The notes beneath the pieces were generated by a model. It did not search any database. It was not told the DNA's origin and saw nothing but the letters and a program-made list of their open reading frames with translations. A program made the position numbers and the translations under genes. Shown piece by piece: positions 1-5,079 of a DNA stretch of 5,843 nt. Source of the DNA: an uncultured Eubacteriales bacterium. Lineage in GTDB: Bacteria > Bacillota > Clostridia > Oscillospirales > Acutalibacteraceae. The stretch covers positions 1 through 5,843 of the forward strand of contig CAKSKO010000084.1 of the NCBI GenBank assembly GCA_934465125.1, read 5' to 3'. The stretch's first letter is position 1, and every line of letters begins with the position of its first letter.

Positions 1-819
1 CCCTAAAATCGTTGAAATAATCCAATAGAATCCAACTGCAGCAGGTACAGTATAGGCGATCCATGCACTGATCAGGGGCATCACATAAAGCATTGCCTTC
101 ATGCATCCCGGCCCCTGTGCCTGATTTCCTTGAATTTTCTGCATTACAAATGTTGTCGCAACAGAACTCAAAAAACAAAGAACCGGAATAATCCATAACA
201 TCGACGAAAATGCACTCGCCTGCGGGGTTCCTAATAAATCAAGTCCTAAAAAATTAAATCCTTCATGGAATTTTCCAATATTAGAAACTTCTTCTGGGGT
301 AAACATCGTAAGTTGCTCTTTAATCAAAGGAAACAATTTAATAATTTCTATTTCACCGTAATACGCATTGAATGATGAACCGATCCCTGGGATTGTCCCT
401 AACATTGCTACCGCCGAATGCACTTTATCTACCGCGATGTGCAATGTATTTTGCAGCGGATTGATGACAGAATAATAAACGCCAAGCATCAAAATCATCG
501 GAAAAAACGATGTCAGGCATCCGCCCATCGGATTGATTCCTTCTTGTTGGTAAAGTTTTGTCATCTCTTCGTTCAGCTTCGCTTTGTCTTGCCCATATTT
601 TTTTTGCAGCTCTTTTTGTTTTTGTGCTAATCCGGCCGAAGCCGCCATTGATTTCTGCTGTTTGACTGAAAACGGCGCCAATAATAGCTTAATCACAATT
701 GTAAATAAAATAATTGCAACGCCAAAATTCTTTACAAAACTAAAAAAGAACCACAAAATATAGCCAAATACATATCCTATATAATTAAATACATCAAAAA
801 AACTAAAAGCCATATACAT
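1..819 (-). CDS. yidC: YidC/Oxa1/SpoIIIJ-family membrane protein insertase (3' end cut off)
   Basis: Inserts and folds membrane proteins, alone or with SecYEG, in the cytoplasmic membrane. The window holds the first 273 codons, in frame to base 1; the C-terminus lies outside. I chose ATG 819 because GGAGGA (831-836) sits 11 bases upstream; an in-frame ATG at 813 is less well spaced. Visible parts: an N-terminal hydrophobic stretch (about 5-29), a first core membrane segment (about 33-50) with a basic residue K44, a charged cytoplasmic hairpin (about 53-95, rich in K, Q, E), NPMGGCLT (96-103) leading into the next membrane segment (about 104-119), an outside loop (about 120-200), and hydrophobic segments at about 207-226 and 241-258 ending in FYWI (264-267). 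There is no signal-peptide lipobox, unlike Bacillus SpoIIIJ. K44 sits where the family usually has the conserved hydrophilic-groove Arg. It is last in the rpmH-rnpA-yidD run, 27 bases after yidD. Confidence 0.95.
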   Translation of the reverse strand, partial: MYMAFSFFDVFNYIGYVFGYILWFFFSFVKNFGVAIILFTIVIKLLLAPFSVKQQKSMAASAGLAQKQKELQKKYGQDKAKLNEEMTKLYQQEGINPMGGCLTSFFPMILMLGVYYSVINPLQNTLHIAVDKVHSAVAMLGTIPGIGSSFNAYYGEIEIIKLFPLIKEQLTMFTPEEVSNIGKFHEGFNFLGLDLLGTPQASAFSSMLWIIPVLCFLSSVATTFVMQKIQGNQAQGPGCMKAMLYVMPLISAWIAYTVPAAVGFYWIISTILG

Positions 820-846
820 CGTATCGCTTGTCCTCCAATATCAAAG

Positions 847-1089
847 CTAAATTTTCTTGTTTTTCTTTTGAGGCACCGGGTCATATCCCCCTTTACAAAG
901 AGGGTTGCATCGCAAAATTCTATAAATAGCCAAGCAGCCTCCCTTGAGTACTCCAAATCGTTCGACAGCTTCGATCGCATAATTTGAACAAGTCGGATAA
1001 AACCGACAAAGCGGAGGTTTATTCGGCGATATGTTCTTTTGATAAAACCGTATCAGTTTAATCATCATGCATTTCACTGAAACGATCAT
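847..1089 (-). CDS. yidD: YidD, membrane protein insertion efficiency factor
   Basis: Small membrane-associated protein of the YidD (DUF37) family, known to assist YidC-dependent insertion of membrane proteins. The 80-aa reading carries the family core almost intact: [20 protein letters not shown] (13-32), then [14 protein letters not shown] (33-46), LKGG (48-51), RILRCNP (57-63) and GGYDPVP (67-73). The N-terminal IKLIRFYQ stretch is the usual amphipathic anchor. Conserved cysteines are at 28, 34 and 61, with extra ones at 7, 52 and 65. The start is uncertain: ATG 1089, 1068 and 1065 are all in frame and none has a clear Shine-Dalgarno sequence. The family usually begins just before the KLIRFYQ stretch, so 1068 or 1065 (73 or 72 aa) is quite possible. 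The gene lies 34 bases after rnpA and 27 before yidC, so it is probably cotranscribed with both. Confidence 0.93.
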   Translation of the reverse strand: MIVSVKCMMIKLIRFYQKNISPNKPPLCRFYPTCSNYAIEAVERFGVLKGGCLAIYRILRCNPLCKGGYDPVPQKKNKKI

Positions 1090-1123
1090 CCCATTTCTAT
1101 TTTTACAAATAACTGATCATTGT

Positions 1124-1489
1124 TTATGTTGATTTTGTTGTGTTTATCTCGTTTTTTCGCAGTATGCCTGCTTTTTTCATGTGGTCCTCCATACTAAGAA
1201 AAACCTCGTCTCTTTTGACATATGGTGTTTTTCCTCTTGCAACAAAAACAAAATCATATCCTGGTTTCAACCTCGAGTGTATCATGCGAAACGATTCAAG
1301 AATCACTCTTCTTGCCCGGTTTCGTTTAACCGCATTTCCTATTTTTTTGCTTGTTGTAATCCCTATGCGGATATTTTTACTTCGATTTTTTACAACATAT
1401 GAAACAAGAACAGGAGATACATACGATTTGCCTCTTGTATACAAGCGTCGAAACTCCTTGTTTTCCTTTAAGGTGACTATCTCACTCAT
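1124..1489 (-). CDS. rnpA: Ribonuclease P protein component
   Basis: Protein subunit of RNase P. It binds the catalytic RNA (rnpB, not in this window) and helps it cleave 5' leaders from pre-tRNAs in the cytoplasm. The 121-aa length is normal for the family. Visible features are the N-terminal LKENKEFRRLYTRGKS (7-22), which lines the substrate-leader cleft, RIGITTSKKIGNAVKRNRAR (41-60) containing the RNR signature, and the following RRVILESFR helix. The C-terminal GYDFVFVARGKTP (77-89) is also typical. ATG 1489 is the only reasonable start, because an in-frame TGA lies seven codons upstream (bases 1508-1510). No Shine-Dalgarno motif precedes it. Instead a 17-codon ORF ends in an ATGA overlap with this start. 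It is separated from rpmH by 152 bases containing an attenuator-like hairpin. Confidence 0.97.
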   Translation of the reverse strand: MSEIVTLKENKEFRRLYTRGKSYVSPVLVSYVVKNRSKNIRIGITTSKKIGNAVKRNRARRVILESFRMIHSRLKPGYDFVFVARGKTPYVKRDEVFLSMEDHMKKAGILRKNEINTTKST

Positions 1490-1539
1490 ACGAAGGAAGC
1501 TGATGCATCATTGCACCAACACCCACTCCCACCCTTCAT
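1486..1539 (-). CDS. Possible 17-codon leader ORF overlapping the rnpA start
   Basis: Speculative. ATG 1539 opens a 17-codon frame (begins MKGGSG, contains CWC) whose TGA overlaps the rnpA ATG as ATGA. rnpA has no visible Shine-Dalgarno sequence, so translation arriving from this short frame could load ribosomes onto rnpA by termination-reinitiation. Weighing against it, the ORF's own ribosome site is weak (an AAAAGAA stretch just upstream). A second short frame from tandem ATGs near 1507-1510 ends a few bases inside rnpA, so chance overlap is plausible. I recognise no family and claim no function for the peptide. Confidence 0.25.
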   Translation of the reverse strand: MKGGSGCWCNDASASFV

Positions 1540-1574
1540 TTCTTTTGAAAACATCACGGCAAATAATCTGTTTT

Positions 1575-1597
1575 TCTTAAGCATTCGCCGCTTAAAA
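1575..1597 (-). other. Hairpin in the rpmH-rnpA spacer
   Basis: Read on the minus strand, TTTTAAGC, a 7-base loop (GGCGAAT) and GCTTAAGA can form an 8-bp stem with one G-U pair. It is followed by GAAAAA rather than U's, so it is not a standard terminator. It lies 8 bases past the U-tract of the attenuator-like hairpin and could be an RNA-processing site or a 5'-end stabiliser for the downstream rnpA message. That role is inference. Confidence 0.4.
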
Positions 1598-1605
1598 TCA
1601 CGCAT

Positions 1606-1632
1606 AAAAAGAAAGACCACAATTCTGTGGCC
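1606..1632 (-). terminator. Intrinsic terminator/attenuator after rpmH
   Basis: On the minus strand GGCCACA, loop GAAT and TGTGGTC form a 7-bp stem (one G-U pair), immediately followed by TTTCTTTTT. It begins 9 bases after the rpmH stop codon. L34 is needed in far greater amounts than RnpA, YidD or YidC, so a partial terminator here would lower downstream expression. Attenuation between rpmH and rnpA is known in other bacteria. The stem is short and the U-tract is interrupted by one C, which fits read-through. Confidence 0.7.
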
Positions 1633-1641
1633 CTCAGTTTT

Positions 1642-1776
1642 CTAGTAAGAAAGATGTTTTCTCCCCTTGGCCCTGCGATTCGCCAAGACTTTACGTCCAC
1701 TTCTTGTCGACATTCTCTTTCTAAACCCGTGCTCCTTTTTTCTGTGAAGCTTCTTTGGCTGATATGTTCTAAGCAT
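1642..1776 (-). CDS. rpmH: 50S ribosomal protein L34
   Basis: Small, very basic protein of the large ribosomal subunit that binds 23S rRNA. The 44-codon frame begins [18 protein letters not shown] and runs through [20 protein letters not shown] to KHLSY, matching the L34 consensus along its full normal length. AGGGAGG (1784-1790) lies 7 bases upstream of ATG 1776, an excellent ribosome site. It is the first gene of the leftward operon, about 35 bases from the predicted transcription start. A longer frame on the same strand (1554-1781) is only its shadow. Confidence 0.98.
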   Translation of the reverse strand: MLRTYQPKKLHRKKEHGFRKRMSTRSGRKVLANRRAKGRKHLSY

Positions 1777-1817
1777 GTCACAACCTCCCTTCAGCCACTA
1801 AACCTTAGTAGTTTATC

Positions 1818-1847
1818 ATTATAAAGCAAAGTAATGAATTGTGTCAA
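1818..1847 (-). promoter_or_regulatory. rpmH promoter, consensus -35 and -10
   Basis: On the minus strand a perfect TTGACA (1842-1847) is followed, after an 18-base spacer, by a perfect TATAAT (1818-1823). Transcription would begin near 1811, giving a leader of about 35 bases to the rpmH ATG. Both hexamers match the vegetative sigma consensus exactly, as expected for a highly expressed ribosomal protein operon. Confidence 0.88.
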
Positions 1848-1880
1848 CCTTATTTTGAAAAAATATAATATTTTCCTAAA
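1848..1880 (-). promoter_or_regulatory. UP-like A/T element upstream of the rpmH promoter
   Basis: The 33 bases directly upstream of the rpmH -35 are almost all A and T on the minus strand. They include ATATTTTTTCAAAA, which closely follows the T-tract, 3-base gap, A-tract layout of UP elements bound by the RNA polymerase alpha C-terminal domain. This would further strengthen the rpmH promoter. The assignment rests on composition and position only, in a region that is AT-rich throughout. Confidence 0.45.
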
Positions 1881-1881
1881 A

Positions 1882-1904
1882 AAGAATTTCTTAAAGAACT
1901 TCTT
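1882..1904. repeat. Tandem palindromes AAGAANTTCTT x2
   Basis: AAGAATTTCTT (1882-1892) and AAGAACTTCTT (1894-1904) are each perfect 5+1+5 palindromes. They differ only at the central base and repeat with a 12-bp period, about one helical turn. The second extends to a 15-bp palindrome (1892-1906). They lie about 35-57 bp upstream of the rpmH -35 and about 130 bp upstream of the dnaA -35. The geometry suits two dimers of a regulator bound side by side, but the regulator is unknown and low-complexity AT sequence could produce this by chance. Confidence 0.45.
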
Positions 1905-2029
1905 TACATTTTTTATTTGAAATAATTCTGTTTTTGCCTTTTGTGATGCAAAAAAATAATATTTTAAGTGGTTAAATGAAACTCTTAGATGATATTTTCA
2001 ACAATGGTTCTGAAAACCTGTTAAAATAT

Positions 2030-2058
2030 TTGAAAAATAAAATGTTTTATGCTAAACT
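2030..2058 (+). promoter_or_regulatory. Probable dnaA promoter (extended -10)
   Basis: TTGAAA (2030-2035, 5 of 6 matches) and TAAACT (2053-2058, 4 of 6) are separated by 17 bases. TG at 2050-2051 is placed as in an extended -10. Transcription would start near 2065, about 70 bases before the dnaA ATG. It is weaker than the rpmH promoter, and TATATT just downstream (2066-2071) is a possible alternative -10. Confidence 0.55.
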
Positions 2059-2134
2059 ACTTAACATATATTAAACTTTATAAGGATGTCTGAAAACAAA
2101 GGACCCTAACCCAAATTTCGGAGGTTAAAAGTAT

Positions 2135-3448
2135 ATGGATTCCTTTCTCGAAGCCTGGGGATTGATTTGCGACTATTGTAAAACAAGAATTACCGAAGTT
2201 GCTTACAAAACCTGGATTGGCCGAATCAAACCTATCAAACTGGATTTCTCCGCCGGAGACGCTATTCTCATGGTTCCAAATGAATTTCATCGCCAAACAT
2301 TAAACCGTTGTTATTTAAATTTGTTAAACGACGCATTTTCAGAAATTTTTGGTGCTGGGATCAACATCTGTTTTACCATTCCAGAAGAAACGAACCAAAG
2401 TAATCAAAAAACCGACAATTTAGCAATTAACTCGGAGTATGAATTTACGTTTGATACGTATATCATTGGTTCATCAAACAAGTTTGCACACGCAGCTTCC
2501 TTAGCTGTTGCGGCAAATCCAGCTGGAGCATACAACCCTCTTTTCATCTATGGAAATTCAGGGCTTGGTAAAACGCACCTTTTATACGCTATTTGCAACG
2601 ACATTAAAAAATCGCGCCCTCAAATGAGAACCCTTTATATAAAAGGTGACGATTTCACAAATGAATTGATTGATTCGATTCGCAAAAACACTACGAGTGA
2701 ATTTCATCAGAAGTACCGCAAGACAGATATTTTACTAGTCGACGATATTCAATTTATTGCCGGAAAGGATTCTACACAGGAAGAGTTCTTCCATACTTTT
2801 AACGCATTATACGAAGCAAATAAACAGATCGTGCTGACGTCTGACCGTCCTCCGAAAGAAATCCAAACATTAGAAGATCGGTTACGCACCCGCTTTGAAT
2901 GGGGATTGATTGCAGATATCCAGCCGCCTGATTTTGAAACAAGAATCGCTATTATAAAAAGAAAAGCGGAATTATTAGATATTTTTCTATCGGACGATGT
3001 CTGTGAATACATCGCGACGAAATTAAAAAATAATATTAGACAATTAGAGGGTGCTGTAAAGAAACTAAAAGCCTATCACCTCTTAGCGGGAGAGAATTTA
3101 AATATTGCAAGCGCGCAGAACGCGATTTCCGACATTTTAAATAACGATCAGCCCCCCCCAATGACAGTAGAAAAGATTATAGAAGAAGTATCGAGGACTT
3201 TTGGGGTAACAGCCGACGACATCCGATCTTCGAAGCGTTCGTCGAACATTTCGTCTGCACGACAGATCGCGATGTATGTTGTCAGAGAAATCACCCAACT
3301 TTCAATGACCTCTATTGGGGATGAATTCGGAGGCAGAGATCATTCTACTGTTGTATACGCTATCCAGCAAGTAGAAAAAAACATGAAAAAAGATTCCAAA
3401 ACAAAAGGAGTCGTCGAGGATTTGATTAAAAATATCAGGGATCGTTAA
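2135..3448 (+). CDS. dnaA: Chromosomal replication initiator protein DnaA
   Basis: AAA+ ATPase that binds DnaA boxes at oriC, forms a filament and melts the duplex to start replication; it also acts as a transcription factor. The 437-aa length is typical of clostridial DnaA. Domain I spans about 1-83, followed by a short linker (about 84-101). Domain III begins at YEFTFDTYIIG with Walker A GNSGLGKT (140-147), Walker B ILLVDD (199-204), sensor I LTSDR (234-238), the arginine-finger segment LRTRF (R253) and sensor II NIRQLEGA (R302). Domain IV carries ARQIAMYVVRE (375-385) and the signature GGRDHSTV (399-406), which reads the DnaA box. CGGAGG ending at 2124 is 10 bases before ATG 2135. All motifs look functional. 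It is transcribed toward the origin spacer downstream. Confidence 0.99.
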   Translation: MDSFLEAWGLICDYCKTRITEVAYKTWIGRIKPIKLDFSAGDAILMVPNEFHRQTLNRCYLNLLNDAFSEIFGAGINICFTIPEETNQSNQKTDNLAINSEYEFTFDTYIIGSSNKFAHAASLAVAANPAGAYNPLFIYGNSGLGKTHLLYAICNDIKKSRPQMRTLYIKGDDFTNELIDSIRKNTTSEFHQKYRKTDILLVDDIQFIAGKDSTQEEFFHTFNALYEANKQIVLTSDRPPKEIQTLEDRLRTRFEWGLIADIQPPDFETRIAIIKRKAELLDIFLSDDVCEYIATKLKNNIRQLEGAVKKLKAYHLLAGENLNIASAQNAISDILNNDQPPPMTVEKIIEEVSRTFGVTADDIRSSKRSSNISSARQIAMYVVREITQLSMTSIGDEFGGRDHSTVVYAIQQVEKNMKKDSKTKGVVEDLIKNIRDR

Positions 3449-3469
3449 ATTTGTTAACAAGTTTTTAGT

Positions 3470-3492
3470 CTTTCCACAAAATCAGTGGAAAG
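3470..3492. repeat. Inverted DnaA-box pair 1
   Basis: CTTTCCAC (3470-3477) and GTGGAAAG (3485-3492) are a perfect 8-bp inverted repeat around a 7-base spacer (AAAATCA). Each arm is the core of a DnaA-box-like 9-mer, so two DnaA molecules would face each other. As RNA it would be a hairpin just after dnaA, but no U-tract follows, so it is a poor terminator candidate. Confidence 0.65.
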
Positions 3493-3547
3493 CATGCAAA
3501 ACCACATTCGCTTATTTTCAACTTTTTCTCAACGTTCCACAAAAACC

Positions 3548-3567
3548 TTTTCACAACAGTGTGAAAA
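3548..3567. repeat. Inverted DnaA-box pair 2
   Basis: TTTTCACA (3548-3555) and TGTGAAAA (3560-3567) form a perfect 8-bp inverted repeat with a 4-base spacer (ACAG). Both arms belong to box-like 9-mers of the TTTTTCACA type. The tighter spacing than pair 1 puts the two sites on nearly adjacent faces of the helix. Confidence 0.65.
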
Positions 3568-3669
3568 AAAGAATCAATCAAAAATTTTTTCACAATTTTT
3601 TGACATGAATTTGAAATGTGAAAAACTTGTGAAAACTATACCCCTACTGGATTTGGACCAATATTCAAC

Positions 3670-3700
3670 AAATCCACAACCTCTACTACTAATACTATAA
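3670..3700 (+). other. Basal unwinding element: DnaA box plus DnaA-trio tract
   Basis: AAATCCACA (3670-3678, two mismatches to TTATCCACA) is followed by a short C-containing junction (ACCT, 3679-3682) and then by CTA CTA CTA ATA CTA (3683-3697). On the complementary strand, read 3' to 5', these are GAT trios, the motif shown in Bacillus subtilis to carry DnaA from the last box onto single-stranded DNA. AT-rich sequence with further CTA and TATAA repeats continues to about 3728, a natural melting site. Four of the first five triplets match exactly. Confidence 0.72.
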
Positions 3701-3747
3701 TTTATAGCTACTATAAGCTTTACTATACTGCAAAAAGGAAGGATCGC

Positions 3748-4851
3748 ATGAAAATAACCTGCAACCGTCAGGAACTCGTCGACGCTGTTAGTAATGTTCA
3801 AAGAGCTGTCTCTACTAAATCGACTATGGCTGCGCTCGAAGGGATTCTACTAAAGACAAATAAAGAAAAACTGGAACTATGTGGATACAATCTAGAATTG
3901 GGAATCACCACAACAATGGGAGCTTCTATTCAAGAAGAAGGGGAAATTGTTTTATCTGCAAAGCTATTTTCAGACATTGTAAGACGTTTACCAGAGGATA
4001 CTGTTTTTATTTCTGTCGATAGCAAGCTAATCACAGAAATAAAAAGCGGTGCAAGTGAATTCTCTATTGTAGGGCTTTCTGCTTCAGAGTACCCTGAGCT
4101 GCCGGTTGTCACCGGTGCATCGGATTTTTCACTTCCCTCCGAAGTTCTCAAAAGTATGATACGACAAACGCTTTTCGCTGTATCAGAAACCGATGCAAAA
4201 CCGATCCATACCGGAACACTTTTCGAATTAGAGGAAAACCAGATCAAACTCGTCTCGGTTGATGGGTATCGGCTTGCAATGCGTAAAGAACCAATCAAAT
4301 GCAAGCAAACAATCGATTTTGTTGTTCCTGGGAAAACATTAGGAGAAGTCCTAAAACTCCTTCCCGATTCAGAAAAAGAGATCTCTCTATTAGTTGGCCG
4401 TCGTCATATTATTTTTGAAATTGAGAATTATCGTGTCATTTCGCGTCTCTTAGACGGAGAATTTCTCGATTATAAAGGAGCGATTCCCGTCAACTCTACG
4501 ACAACGGCAACCATTGGGACACGTGAATTTATTGAGAGTATTGAACGAGTATCCTTGTTAATCACAGATCGGTTAAAAAGTCCTGTCCGCTGTATTTTTT
4601 CTGAACATGAAATCAAGCTATCCTGTTCTACATCGATCGGAAAAGCAAATGATGAACTGAAGACTCCGATTCAGGGAGATGAAGTCGAAATTGGGTTTAA
4701 TAACAGGTATCTACTCGATGCGATTCGAAATTCCGACAGCGATGAAATTTTAGTAGAATTAAACGGACCGCTCAGTCCAATGAAGGTTCTTCCGGTTAAA
4801 GGAGATTCTTTCCTATTTCTTGTGCTGCCGGTCCGATTAAAAACAGAGTAG
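3748..4851 (+). CDS. dnaN: DNA polymerase III subunit beta (sliding clamp)
   Basis: Forms the homodimeric ring that encircles DNA and tethers DNA polymerase III; it also docks mismatch repair, DnaA-regulating and ligase partners through a shared peptide pocket. The 367-aa length is normal. Three clamp folds of about 120 residues each are expected, roughly 1-125, 126-245 and 246-367. Recognisable segments are MKITCNRQELVDAVSNVQRA at the start, the SASEYPELP motif ending domain I, TDAKPIHTGTLFE and VDGYRLAMRK in domain II, and the C-terminal VLPVRL (359-364) that forms part of the partner-binding pocket. AAGGAAGGA (3735-3743) precedes ATG 3748 at normal spacing. It follows oriC and is the first gene of the dnaN, S4-domain, recF run. 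Confidence 0.99.
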   Translation: MKITCNRQELVDAVSNVQRAVSTKSTMAALEGILLKTNKEKLELCGYNLELGITTTMGASIQEEGEIVLSAKLFSDIVRRLPEDTVFISVDSKLITEIKSGASEFSIVGLSASEYPELPVVTGASDFSLPSEVLKSMIRQTLFAVSETDAKPIHTGTLFELEENQIKLVSVDGYRLAMRKEPIKCKQTIDFVVPGKTLGEVLKLLPDSEKEISLLVGRRHIIFEIENYRVISRLLDGEFLDYKGAIPVNSTTTATIGTREFIESIERVSLLITDRLKSPVRCIFSEHEIKLSCSTSIGKANDELKTPIQGDEVEIGFNNRYLLDAIRNSDSDEILVELNGPLSPMKVLPVKGDSFLFLVLPVRLKTE

Positions 4852-4860
4852 GGAAACGAT

Positions 4861-5079
4861 ATGAAAAGAGAAAAAATAGTGATTGATTCAGAAATCATCA
4901 AACTCGATGCCTTTTTAAAATTTTGCGGTGCATTTGTAACGGGAGGTCAGGCAAAAAGAATGATCCAAGAGGGATTTGTAAAAGTCAATGGAGAAACTTG
5001 CCTGATGCGTGGAAAAAAGCTAAAGAGTGGGGATGAAGCAGAGTTCGACGGAGTCGTTTATGAGGTGTGCACCCGGTGA
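4861..5079 (+). CDS. S4-domain RNA-binding protein of the YaaA/RlbA type
   Basis: A 72-aa protein that is essentially one S4 RNA-binding domain (about residues 12-60): IKLDAFLKFCGAFVTGGQAK, then RMIQEGFVKVNGE and GKKLKSGDEAEFDG. The pattern of a helix pair followed by VxVNGE and a basic turn is diagnostic. Its place between dnaN and recF matches Bacillus subtilis yaaA (also called rlbA), linked to 50S ribosome assembly; that role is carried over from position and family, not shown here. It starts 9 bases after dnaN, with only a weak GGGAAA as ribosome site, so translational coupling to dnaN is likely. Its TGA overlaps the recF GTG by four bases. Confidence 0.93.
   Translation: MKREKIVIDSEIIKLDAFLKFCGAFVTGGQAKRMIQEGFVKVNGETCLMRGKKLKSGDEAEFDGVVYEVCTR

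Larger units (their letters stand above)
1777..2134. other. Divergent rpmH/dnaA intergenic region
   Basis: A 358-bp non-coding spacer between the divergent rpmH and dnaA genes. It holds the rpmH ribosome site, promoter and UP-like tract at its left end, a tandem palindrome pair at 1882-1904, and the dnaA promoter and ribosome site at its right end. The middle (about 1905-2029) is AT-rich with scattered A and T tracts and no frame I would defend. I found no 9-mer close to TTATCCACA here on either strand, so I do not call a second origin half. TCTGAAAAC occurs twice, at 2009-2017 and 2089-2097. Confidence 0.7.
3449..3747. other. oriC: Replication origin oriC (dnaA-dnaN spacer)
   Basis: A 299-bp non-coding, strongly AT-rich spacer with a dense set of DnaA-box-like 9-mers. 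Plus strand: CTTTCCACA (3470-3478), CGTTCCACA (3533-3541), CTTTTCACA (3547-3555), TTTTTCACA (3586-3594), AAATCCACA (3670-3678). Minus strand: CTTTCCACT (3484-3492), TTTTTCACA (3560-3568 and 3617-3625), GTTTTCACA (3628-3636). None is the textbook TTATCCACA, but eight of the nine end in TCCACA or TTCACA; the ninth, at 3484-3492, ends in TCCACT. The last plus-strand box is followed by a DnaA-trio-like tract. The position between dnaA and dnaN matches the unwinding half of the Bacillus subtilis origin. I see no convincing terminator for dnaA here. Short frames crossing this region have no coding character. Confidence 0.88.

Noticed and set aside
1140..1580. 146-codon plus-strand frame opposite rnpA
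   Set aside because: It is antisense to the full rnpA gene, has no family resemblance, and its hydrophobic, F-rich content is what the reverse of a K/R-rich gene gives.
2009..2097. Direct repeat TCTGAAAAC (2009-2017 and 2089-2097) as iterons
   Set aside because: Only two 9-bp copies 80 bp apart in AT-rich DNA, with no third copy or regular spacing.
3470..3492. Inverted repeat as a dnaA terminator
   Set aside because: The stem is followed by GCATGCAAAA, not a U-tract, and both arms are better explained as DnaA boxes.
3600..3605. Exact TTGACA as a dnaN -35
   Set aside because: No acceptable -10 lies 16-18 bases downstream. TATAAT at 3696-3701 lacks a -35 at proper spacing, so I do not call a dnaN promoter.
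3485..3801. Short frames on both strands in the dnaA-dnaN spacer (3485-3700 plus, 3574-3801 minus)
   Set aside because: They run across DnaA boxes and the unwinding tract, have low-complexity composition and no ribosome site; one also runs into dnaN.
3930..4304. 124-codon minus-strand frame inside dnaN
   Set aside because: Antisense shadow of a clearly recognised gene, rich in Ser and Thr, with no recognisable domain.
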